A program made the position numbers and the translations under genes. From assembly GCA_015061605.1 (NCBI GenBank), contig SUWH01000021.1:1-51852 (forward strand): a stretch of 51,852 nt of DNA, read 5' to 3'. Under the pieces are notes generated by a model that had not been told where the DNA came from, did not search any database, and saw only the letters and a list, made by a program, of their open reading frames with translations. Positions 16,911 to 24,002 of the stretch are shown here, in pieces (within the stretch, counting starts at the first letter, position 1; every line of letters starts with the position of its first letter). The DNA comes from Lentisphaerota bacterium (GTDB taxonomy: Bacteria; Verrucomicrobiota; Lentisphaeria; Victivallales; Victivallaceae).

Positions 16911-18254
16911 ATGGCACGTAACACCGCTTATACTGACGGACCGATCGGTTCGGTAATGCTGAAAACCGCCTTGTCCATGCTGCCCGGGACTCTGGCGATC
17001 TCCGGATACAACATCGTTGATACTTACTTTGTTTCAAAGCTCGGAACTATGCCGATGGCGGCTATGGGTTTCACCTTTCCGGTGGTGATGCTGGTCAGCT
17101 GCCTTTTCCGCGGTATCGACAACGGTATCATGACTCCGACCGCCCAGCTCCTCGGCGGCGGCAGAGTGCCCAAAGCGGCGCGGCTCATCTCTTCCGGAAT
17201 AATTCTTTTGACCATAATTTCACTTTCGGTCGGTGTTATCGGCAGTTTGACCATCGACCCGGTATTCCGCAATTTGCTCAAGGCCGATGAAGTCGTTATG
17301 AAAGATATCCGCGCCTATATGGTCATCTGGTACATGGGAAGTTTTACTGCTTCATTGAGCATGGCTGCCAATGCGTTGCTCGTTACTTCCGGTGAATCGC
17401 GTCTTGCCGGAATTTTTATGCTCGGCGGTTTGCTGTTGAATGTCATCCTTGACCCGATATTTATTTTCGGTTTCGGATTCATCCCCGCCATGGGCGTTGC
17501 CGGTGCAGCTCTGGCGACTGTTGTTGCCCAGGCGGTCGGCGTTATTGCCACCGCTTCCATACTTCACTTCAAATTGCGTTTGATCGCTCCATTCAATATG
17601 CCGTTTGCGATCATTTCCGGGCATTGGCAGACCATTCTGCGTTATGGTATTCCGGCAACCTGCGCGATGCTGCTCATCCCGCTCGGCTCAATGGCAGTTA
17701 CCCGTGCTGTCGCTGAAGTAGGCGGTGAAGTCGCCGTCGCCGCCACCGCCGCCGCCACCCGTATCGAAGTCGTTGCATTCGTTTTTCCCATGTCGCTCGG
17801 AATGGCGCTTTTGCCGATGATCGGTCAGAACTATGGAGCCAAAGCCTGGGATCGCATCAATCAGTGCCGCCGTTTCGCTCTGCGTTTCGCCGGTGCCGTT
17901 TTGCTGATCATGGCGGTGATATTCACCACTTTTGCTCCGCAGATTTCCACACTTTTTTCCAAAGACCCCAAAGTCCTTGAAATCATGGTCCGCTATCTGC
18001 GCATCGTTTCCTGGGGGCTTGCCGGTGTGGAGATCCACCGTTTCGGCGGCTTTTTCCTCAACGGCTGTGCGCGTCCTCTGGGGGCGGCTCTCCTCAATGG
18101 TTCAAGGGTCGTTGTTTTTCTCGTGCCGCTGACCTTTGTCGCAGTCGCCATGAACTGGTTGGACGGTATATTTTATGCCCGTCTGGTTTCCGATATTTGC
18201 GCCGGTATCGCCGGATGGATCTGCGCCCGTCTTGTTACCAGGAATTTGCAATAA
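16911..18254 (+). CDS. MATE family efflux transporter
   Basis: 447 residues with about twelve hydrophobic segments in two halves. Typical MATE features are the N-terminal stretch ALSMLPGTLAISGYNIVDTYFVSKLGTMPMAAMGFTFP shape (helix 1 region), GESRLAGIFMLGGLLLNVILDPIFIFGFG in the middle (helices 4-5) and ATRIEVVAFVFPMSLG in the second half. It would export organic cations or drugs using Na+ or H+. Substrate cannot be predicted. It ends just before the repeat block at 18255; no terminator with a T-tract is visible after it. Confidence 0.9.
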   Translation: MARNTAYTDGPIGSVMLKTALSMLPGTLAISGYNIVDTYFVSKLGTMPMAAMGFTFPVVMLVSCLFRGIDNGIMTPTAQLLGGGRVPKAARLISSGIILLTIISLSVGVIGSLTIDPVFRNLLKADEVVMKDIRAYMVIWYMGSFTASLSMAANALLVTSGESRLAGIFMLGGLLLNVILDPIFIFGFGFIPAMGVAGAALATVVAQAVGVIATASILHFKLRLIAPFNMPFAIISGHWQTILRYGIPATCAMLLIPLGSMAVTRAVAEVGGEVAVAATAAATRIEVVAFVFPMSLGMALLPMIGQNYGAKAWDRINQCRRFALRFAGAVLLIMAVIFTTFAPQISTLFSKDPKVLEIMVRYLRIVSWGLAGVEIHRFGGFFLNGCARPLGAALLNGSRVVVFLVPLTFVAVAMNWLDGIFYARLVSDICAGIAGWICARLVTRNLQ

Positions 18255-18360
18255 GCGGAGCGATCTCGCTTGCTCTCGCGAGCCTTGCCGTCGGACGTCG
18301 GCTCGGTTGAGGGCAAGAGGCTGGCGCACGTGCGGAGTGCATCATGGAGCGATGTCGTCT
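18255..18360 (+). other. GC-rich self-complementary intergenic segment
   Basis: It contains CTCGCGAG and a CCTTGCC...GGGCAAG pairing (about 18283-18319). No gene is seen. It leads directly into the 10-base-period repeat at 18361. Confidence 0.4.
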
Positions 18361-18410
18361 AACGGACAAATACGGACAGATACGGACTTAAACGGACGAT
18401 AACGGACAAC
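18361..18410 (+). repeat. Five direct 10-base units with core ACGGAC
   Basis: Units start at 18361, 18371, 18381, 18391 and 18401; each begins aACGGAC or tACGGAC and continues with three variable bases. The period is exactly 10 bases. A related run with the core GTACGGA occurs at 44744-44783. Confidence 0.85.
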
Positions 18411-18893
18411 AAGCTGCCCATTGTCTTTATGTCGGCGGATGCCGCATGGTCTGTTTTGCCGCGCGTCCGACTCGTCCGACCAGTCCGACACGTCCGACTC
18501 AACAGGCCAAATCAGCGACGGACGATAACGGATAACAAGCTGCCCATTGTCTTTATGTCGGCGGATGCCGCATGGTCTGTTTTGCCGCGCGTTCGACCAG
18601 TCCGACCAGTCCGACACGTCCGACTCAACAGGCCAAATCAGCGACGGACGATAACGGATAACAAGCTGCCCATTGTCTTTATGTTTGCGGATGCCGCATG
18701 GTCTGTTTTGCCGCGCGTCCGACTCGTCCGACCAGTCCGACACGTCCGACTCAACAGGCCAAATCAGCGACGGACGATAACGGATAACAAGCTGCCCATT
18801 GTCTTTATGTTTGCGGATGCCGCATGGTCTGTTTTGCCGCGCGTCCGACTCGTCCGACCAGTCCGACACGTCCGACTCAACACGCCAAGTCAG
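18390..18893 (+). repeat. Four tandem copies of a 126-base unit with nested 9-base repeats
   Basis: The landmark AAGCTGCCCA recurs at 18411, 18537, 18663 and 18789, giving a period of exactly 126. Each unit contains four 9-base blocks with the core GTCCGAC (for example CGTCCGACTCGTCCGACC), then a unit end reading ACAGGCCAAATCAGCGACG. Copies 1-2 and 3-4 differ at a TCGGCGGA/TTTGCGGA site, and copy 2 has an altered first 9-mer. Because 126 is divisible by 3, open frames of 175-180 codons appear on both strands; they are treated here as products of the repeat. No protein-coding gene is supported between 18255 and 19007. Confidence 0.9.
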
Positions 18894-18914
18894 CAGCTTT
18901 TTGTTATCAATTAC

Positions 18915-18943
18915 TTGAAAATTATCAATACCGGTGTTATTTT
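18915..18943 (+). promoter_or_regulatory. Possible promoter for the nitronate monooxygenase-like gene
   Basis: TTGAAA (18915-18920), a 17-base spacer, TATTTT (18938-18943). It sits 64 bases upstream of the ATG at 19008, which has GGAG 11 bases ahead of it. Confidence 0.45.
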
Positions 18944-19007
18944 ATATAAAATGTCTAACACTGAAAGATAATTTTGTCTTGATTAAAACTTTTGGAGTAT
19001 ATTAAAA

Positions 19008-20051
19008 ATGGATTCACTCAACTGGAATGCTTCTCCCGATCTTTTGACCCCGATGTTTAAACGCGGAACCGATTTTCTCGGCAGCCGTTATCCGATCCTT
19101 TGCGGCGCAATGACCTGGGTCTCTGAACCGAAACTTGTCGCCGCGGTCTGCAATAACGGCTGTTTCGGTTGTATTGCCGGAGGCAATGCTCCGACTGATA
19201 TTCTTGCCAAACAGATCGAAGAGACCCGCAGTTTGACCAAAAATAATTTCGGTGTCAACCTTATCACCATTGCTCCATCCTACAAGAGTCATCTGGAAAT
19301 GCTCAAAGATGCCCATGTCCCTTATATCATCTTTGCCGGAAGTTTCCCCCGCGAGAAAGAGGTCGCTGCCGCCAAGGCAACCGGTGCCAAAGTAATGTGT
19401 TTTGCTTCGACCATTTCCATCGCCGACCGCATGATCCGTTTCGGTGCCGATGCCATCATTCTTGAAGGCAGCGAAGCCGGTGGTCACATCGGTCATGTTT
19501 CGTCGATGATCCTGATCCAGCAGCTGCTTTTCAAGTATGCCGATACGCTGCCGATTTTTATTGCAGGCGGTGTTGCCACCGGAAAAATGATGGCTCATCT
19601 GCTGATGATGGGCGCCGCCGGTGTTCAGCTCGGAACCCGTTTCGTCATGACTGAAGAGTGCATGGTCCATCCCAAATTCAAAGAGGTGTTCCTCAAAGCC
19701 AACGCCCGGGATGCCATCGCTACTCCGCAGTATGATTCCAAATTGCCGGTAGTCGCTGTGCGCGCACTCAAAAACAAAGGTATGCAGCAATTTGGAGCCT
19801 TGCAGCTGCGTCTGCTCAAAGAGCTTGAAGCCGGAACCATCCACCGTCAGCAGGCGCAGGAAGAGGTTGAAAAGTTCTGGGTCGGAGCCCTCCGCCGCGC
19901 TGCTGTTGAAGGCGATGTGGACAACGGTTCATTGATGGCCGGACAGGCGGTCGGTCTTATGGATAAGATCACTCCTATTTCCGATCTGGTCGTCGAACTT
20001 CTGACCGATGCCAACAACGAACTTCTTGCAGTCAGGAACAAATTGGGGTAA
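19008..20051 (+). CDS. Nitronate monooxygenase / FabK-like FMN oxidoreductase
   Basis: 347 residues, TIM-barrel FMN protein of the 2-nitropropane dioxygenase family. Seen: PILCGAMTWVSEPKLVAAVCNNG at the N-terminus, FGVNLITIAPS, the flavin signature ILEGSEAGGHIGH (about 159-171), PIFIAGGVATG and GAAGVQLGTRFVMTEEC (phosphate-binding loop). The family includes nitronate monooxygenase and the enoyl-ACP reductase FabK. The long C-terminal region (~230-347), with GQAVGLMDKITPISDLV, resembles FabK-type proteins, but motif reading alone does not decide between them. It is flanked by its own promoter and by a palindrome downstream, so it is probably monocistronic. Confidence 0.8.
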   Translation: MDSLNWNASPDLLTPMFKRGTDFLGSRYPILCGAMTWVSEPKLVAAVCNNGCFGCIAGGNAPTDILAKQIEETRSLTKNNFGVNLITIAPSYKSHLEMLKDAHVPYIIFAGSFPREKEVAAAKATGAKVMCFASTISIADRMIRFGADAIILEGSEAGGHIGHVSSMILIQQLLFKYADTLPIFIAGGVATGKMMAHLLMMGAAGVQLGTRFVMTEECMVHPKFKEVFLKANARDAIATPQYDSKLPVVAVRALKNKGMQQFGALQLRLLKELEAGTIHRQQAQEEVEKFWVGALRRAAVEGDVDNGSLMAGQAVGLMDKITPISDLVVELLTDANNELLAVRNKLG

Positions 20052-20079
20052 TTGCATCCGGAGAGAGAAAAACTTTGTC

Positions 20080-20095
20080 AAAAAACCGGTTTTTT
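20080..20095 (+). terminator. Short palindrome, possible terminator
   Basis: AAAAAACCGGTTTTTT: a 6-bp A/T stem with a CCGG loop, 29 bases after the stop at 20051. The stem is weak in G/C, so efficient intrinsic termination is doubtful. Confidence 0.35.
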
Positions 20096-20108
20096 CTGCG
20101 GAAAATAC

Positions 20109-20137
20109 TTGAATAAATTCTCTTTGTGCTGTACTTT
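20109..20137 (+). promoter_or_regulatory. Promoter for the ceramidase-like/CapA/M20 cluster
   Basis: TTGAAT (20109-20114), 17-base spacer, TACTTT (20132-20137), 41 bases before the ATG at 20178; AAGGAG precedes that ATG at good distance. Confidence 0.5.
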
Positions 20138-20177
20138 AAATTCAGGTAGACTTTTTTAACCATAAGGAGATTTTATT

Positions 20178-21503
20178 ATGTACAAAATCGGTTTCGCACA
20201 GGAAATTTTTACCCCGCCGGTCGGTGTCGGTTTGGCCGGCTACATGAATAAACGCCCCAATGTCGGTATGTATGACGATCTTTATGTCAAAGCTCTCATC
20301 ATCCAGTCCGGCGAAACCAAGTGCGGCTTTGTCACCTTTGAACTCTGCTCCATTACCGCAGAACTTTTCGACGATCTGGAAACTCTCATCGTAGAGAAAT
20401 TCGGTCAGGAACTTTTCAACAATTTGATCCTGTCTGCCACCCACACCCACACCGGTCCCTCTTTTTACGCCGGTAAAGCGAACTTTGATGAAGTCACCCG
20501 CTATGCCTATGACCGTCTTCTCGAAGCTGTCGAACGTGTCATCCGCCGCGCGCTGATGAACCTCATGCCCGGCGAGATAGAGGTCGGTTCTGTCTACAAT
20601 AACCCCTACGGTTTTGTCCGCCGCTACTTTATGAAGAACGGCACCATCGTCACCAACCCCGGCTGGCGCAATCCCGAAATCGACCGCCCCGAAAGCGACT
20701 TTGACCGCACCATCAGCATCATGAAGATCGTTCAGGAGGGCCGCATCACCGCCATCATGTGCAACATTGCCAACCACGGTGACACCGTTGGAGGTTCCAT
20801 CGTTTCCGCTGACTGGTACGGCCGTTTTGCCCAGGAGATCCAGTACCAGCTTAAGACCGGCATCCCGGTGATGGTGGTTGACGATGCCTCCGGTGACATC
20901 AACCACTTTGACTTCCGTCAGGATATCAAGCAGACCAGCATGGATGAAGCTGTCCGCATCGGCCGCGGCTACGCCAAGATCGTTCTGGATAAACTTTTTG
21001 ATCTGGAAAAACTTCCCGAATGCGAAATCGTTGTCAAGAACGGCACCGTTACCATTCCGCACCGTCAGATCACCGAAGCGGAACTCGCTGAAGCCAAGCA
21101 CACTCTTGCTACTGTCCCCGATATCAAAAAGGAAGGTGACTTTGAAAGTCAGGATCTTGCCAATAAAGTCCCCGCTGCTCTCCGTCACTTCGCCCAGCGT
21201 ACTATCAACTGCTATGAAAAGAGCGTTCCCTCTCACACCTGCCGCCTGACCGCTATCGAATTCGGCAAAGAACTGGCTTTCATCTCTCTGCCGGGCGAAC
21301 CCTTTAACGGTATCAGCCGCGCCATCCGTGAGGCATCTCCTTTCAAGTACAACTTCATTATCGAACTCGCCCAGACCAAATCCGGTTATGTCCCCATGCC
21401 GGAATGCTTCGAACGCGGCGGTTATGAAGTCCAGCCTAATGTTGACTCCTGCGCCCCCAACGCGGCGACCGAGATCATCAAAGCGGCGATCGAAAACCTG
21501 TAA
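20178..21503 (+). CDS. Neutral/alkaline ceramidase-fold hydrolase without a signal peptide
   Basis: 441 residues. It belongs by motif to the neutral/alkaline non-lysosomal ceramidase superfamily: FAQEIFTPPVGVGLAGYMN at the start, the zinc motif LSATHTHTGPSFY (~88-100), IANHGDTVGG (second zinc His region), DDASGDIN and the C-terminal FISLPGEPFNGISRAIRE. Classical neutral ceramidases are secreted and ~650-750 residues; this one lacks a signal peptide and the C-terminal Ig-like domain, so it is probably a cytoplasmic amidase or amidohydrolase with a different substrate. Codon use is strongly optimised. It heads a cluster with CapA, M20 peptidase and metallophosphoesterase genes. A paralogue is encoded at 40040-41464. 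Confidence 0.75.
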   Translation: MYKIGFAQEIFTPPVGVGLAGYMNKRPNVGMYDDLYVKALIIQSGETKCGFVTFELCSITAELFDDLETLIVEKFGQELFNNLILSATHTHTGPSFYAGKANFDEVTRYAYDRLLEAVERVIRRALMNLMPGEIEVGSVYNNPYGFVRRYFMKNGTIVTNPGWRNPEIDRPESDFDRTISIMKIVQEGRITAIMCNIANHGDTVGGSIVSADWYGRFAQEIQYQLKTGIPVMVVDDASGDINHFDFRQDIKQTSMDEAVRIGRGYAKIVLDKLFDLEKLPECEIVVKNGTVTIPHRQITEAELAEAKHTLATVPDIKKEGDFESQDLANKVPAALRHFAQRTINCYEKSVPSHTCRLTAIEFGKELAFISLPGEPFNGISRAIREASPFKYNFIIELAQTKSGYVPMPECFERGGYEVQPNVDSCAPNAATEIIKAAIENL

Positions 21504-21523
21504 TTTGCGGGAGAATATTTACC

Positions 21524-22837
21524 ATGTCATCAATAAAGACTCCGCGTTTCCGTTGTACTGCCACGGGAGATTCCATGATCTCCCGGCGGCTGCCGCTTGA
21601 AGGAGAATATGAGGGTTTCAGTGAAGTTAAAAACTTCATCATGCAGGGCGATTTCCGCTACGGCAACCTCGAAACCACCGTTCACAATTTTGAATCATAT
21701 GGGGGTGCCCAGAGCGGCGGCAGCTGGCTGTGTTCGCCTCCCGGAGTCATTGATGATCTGCGTAAATTCGGAATGAATGTCCTCTGCACTGCCAATAACC
21801 ATGCTCTGGACTATTCCTACGGCGGCTTGATCAAGACCCTTGAATATCTTGAAAAAGCCGATATGCCCTACGCCGGAACCGGACGCTCGCTCGCCGATGC
21901 TTCCCGTCCGGTGTACATCGATACCGTCAGCGGCCGTTATGCCCTTATCGGCTGTACTATGAGTTTTCACCCCGAAGCGATGGCTGGCGAACAGACTGCT
22001 TCTCTTCCCGGCCGCCCCGGCGTGAACGGCATCCGGGTCAACAAGACCTACCATTTGCCGCCCGCCGATCTGGAACAGCTCAAGCGCATCGCCGCTGCTC
22101 TTGGAATCAATACCAAAGATGAGATCATCCGCGCGGAAGGCTATCTTCCCCAGCTCAAAGCCGGTCAGCAGCCGTTCGGTCAGCTGATGTTTGAAGCCGC
22201 CGAAAAGGCAGAAATCATTTCCAAATGCAACCCGGGCGATTTGAAACGCATCACTGATGCCATTGCCGAAGCACGTTTTATGGCGGATTATGTTGTGGTT
22301 TCAATGCATAATCACGAACTTTCCGGAAACAGCAAAGAGAATGTCGATCCGGTTTCCAAAGAGTTCGCAAAAGCGTGTATCGATGCCGGTGCCGATGCCG
22401 TCATCGGAACCGGCCCGCACCTTTTGCGCGGCATGGAGATCTATAACGGCAAACCAATTTTCTACTGTCTGGGCGACTTCATCATCCAGCTGGAAACCAT
22501 CCTCCGCGCTCCGGACGGGATGTTTGCCAAGCAGAAACTCAATGGCAACGACCGTCTTGATGTCCTTTTCAACAACCGTTCCGACAACGGCAAACGCGGC
22601 TTGTGCTACGACCCCATCATGTACAAGTCGGTCATTCCCTACTGGGAAGTGGAAAACGGTGAACTGGTCAAAATGGTCTTCATGCCCGTTGAGGAACAGT
22701 TCGGTCTGCCGCGTTCCCGCGCCGGCTGGCCGCAGAAAAATACTTCGCTCAATATAATTGAGCATTTCGCTGAAATGTCCAAACCTTTCGGTGTGGATAT
22801 CAAAGTAGAAAACGGTTTCGGCGTTGTCGAACTTTAA
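21524..22837 (+). CDS. CapA family (PGA_cap) metallophosphoesterase-fold protein
   Basis: 437 residues without a signal peptide. The CapA/poly-gamma-glutamate capsule family pattern is complete: TATGDSMISRRL, GDFRYGNLETTV, LCTANNHALDYSYGGLIKTL, the VVSMHNHEL strand, and GTGPHLLRGMEIYNGKPIFY followed by CLGDFI. These proteins have a calcineurin-like fold and are implicated in gamma-polyglutamate handling; some act as hydrolases. The insertion between ~145 and 245 (including LPPADLEQLKRIAAALGI) is long. It follows the ceramidase-like gene by 20 bases and precedes the M20 peptidase by 14, so the three are probably one transcript. Together they suggest breakdown of an amide- or gamma-peptide-linked compound; this is inference. 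Confidence 0.82.
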   Translation: MSSIKTPRFRCTATGDSMISRRLPLEGEYEGFSEVKNFIMQGDFRYGNLETTVHNFESYGGAQSGGSWLCSPPGVIDDLRKFGMNVLCTANNHALDYSYGGLIKTLEYLEKADMPYAGTGRSLADASRPVYIDTVSGRYALIGCTMSFHPEAMAGEQTASLPGRPGVNGIRVNKTYHLPPADLEQLKRIAAALGINTKDEIIRAEGYLPQLKAGQQPFGQLMFEAAEKAEIISKCNPGDLKRITDAIAEARFMADYVVVSMHNHELSGNSKENVDPVSKEFAKACIDAGADAVIGTGPHLLRGMEIYNGKPIFYCLGDFIIQLETILRAPDGMFAKQKLNGNDRLDVLFNNRSDNGKRGLCYDPIMYKSVIPYWEVENGELVKMVFMPVEEQFGLPRSRAGWPQKNTSLNIIEHFAEMSKPFGVDIKVENGFGVVEL

Positions 22838-22851
22838 CGAAAGAGTTTACT

Positions 22852-23988
22852 ATGTTTTTAAATGAAGATATGGCAAAGTATGCCGCCGAAGTTCAGGAAG
22901 AGCTCAAACAGCTTATTCGTGACCTCTGCGCCATTCCCGCTCCTTCGCACCATGAGGAAAAACGGGCGGAATTCTGCAAAAAGTGGTTTGAAGACAACGG
23001 TTTTACCAATGTCACCATCGATGAAGCACTCAATGTCATTGCTCCGTTGAATGTCACTGCAAATAATCCGCTGACCGTTATTATGGCACATACCGATACG
23101 GTGTTCCCGGATACTGAACCGATGCCGTTTTCTGAAGATGGCGAATATATGTACTCCCCCGGCGTCGGCGATGACACCGCCAACCTGGCGGTGCTGATGA
23201 TTTGCGCCCGCTATTACAAGGATAACTTCCCCGGCGGCAGTGAAGGTATGCTTATAGTTGCCAACTCCTGCGAAGAGGGGCTCGGTAATTTGAAAGGCAG
23301 CCGCCGCATCGTTGCCGATTACGGCAGTCGCATAACCGATTTTATTTCACTTGACGGAGCCACGCTGAACCGGGTGGTCACCCGCGCGGTCGGTTCCCAC
23401 CGCTACAAAGTCACCGTGCGCACCGAGGGCGGTCACAGCTTCGGGAAATTCGGCAACCGCAACGCCATTCATGTTCTTTCCAGCATGATAACTTCGCTTT
23501 ATACGGTCAAAGTTCCGCAGAATGGCGACAGCATCACCACCTACAATGTCGGACACATCTCCGGCGGAACCAGCGTCAACACCATCGCCCAGAATGCGGA
23601 GATGATGTATGAGTACCGTTCCACCGATCGCGAATGTCTTGCCACAATGAAGGATATGTTCTACAAAGTTATTGAATTCTACCGGGCAACCGGAGTCGGA
23701 GTTGAGGTCGAAGTAATCGGCGACCGTCCCTGCGGCGGCGATGTCGATCCGGTGAAACTGGAGGCTCTGCGCAACCGTTTCCGGGCTTCGGTGAAAGATA
23801 TTTTTGATCTTGAAACGATCAATGGTTCAAGTTCCACTGACTGCAATATTCCGCTTTCCGAGGGCATCCCGGCAATCTGTTTCGGAGTATGTAAGGCTTT
23901 CGGTTCCCACACCCGTGAGGAAAAGGTGAATATCGCCAGTCTGCAGGACGGATGCCGTCTGCTGCTGGATTTCCTCTACCGTAAATAA
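22852..23988 (+). CDS. M20 family metallopeptidase / deacylase
   Basis: 378 residues. Di-zinc site residues appear in order: VIMAHTDTVFP (H80, D82), SPGVGDDTANLAVL (bridging D107), NSCEEGLGNLKG (catalytic E141, metal E142), ISLDGATLN (Asp) and the C-terminal GSHTREEKV (His). The dimerisation domain contains VRTEGGHSFGKFGNRNAIH. Best match by pattern is the tripeptidase/carboxypeptidase branch of M20; an N-acyl amino acid deacylase is possible. It has no signal peptide. It sits third in the cluster beginning at 20178, and would process amino-acid or peptide products of the preceding enzymes if they act together. Confidence 0.87.
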   Translation: MFLNEDMAKYAAEVQEELKQLIRDLCAIPAPSHHEEKRAEFCKKWFEDNGFTNVTIDEALNVIAPLNVTANNPLTVIMAHTDTVFPDTEPMPFSEDGEYMYSPGVGDDTANLAVLMICARYYKDNFPGGSEGMLIVANSCEEGLGNLKGSRRIVADYGSRITDFISLDGATLNRVVTRAVGSHRYKVTVRTEGGHSFGKFGNRNAIHVLSSMITSLYTVKVPQNGDSITTYNVGHISGGTSVNTIAQNAEMMYEYRSTDRECLATMKDMFYKVIEFYRATGVGVEVEVIGDRPCGGDVDPVKLEALRNRFRASVKDIFDLETINGSSSTDCNIPLSEGIPAICFGVCKAFGSHTREEKVNIASLQDGCRLLLDFLYRK

Positions 23989-24002
23989 TTTTGGAGTATG
24001 AA

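Noticed and set aside
18390-18893. CRISPR array
   Set aside because: Repeats are 126 bases, contiguous and without unique spacers; no cas genes are nearby.
18342-18971. Open frames of 175-180 codons on both strands across the tandem repeat
   Set aside because: They follow from a repeat unit length of 126, divisible by three; both strands are open at once, no ribosome site or domain is visible, and the products are low-complexity.
20142-21236. 364-codon open frame antisense to the ceramidase-like gene
   Set aside because: The sense product carries a complete zinc motif; the antisense protein shows no domain.
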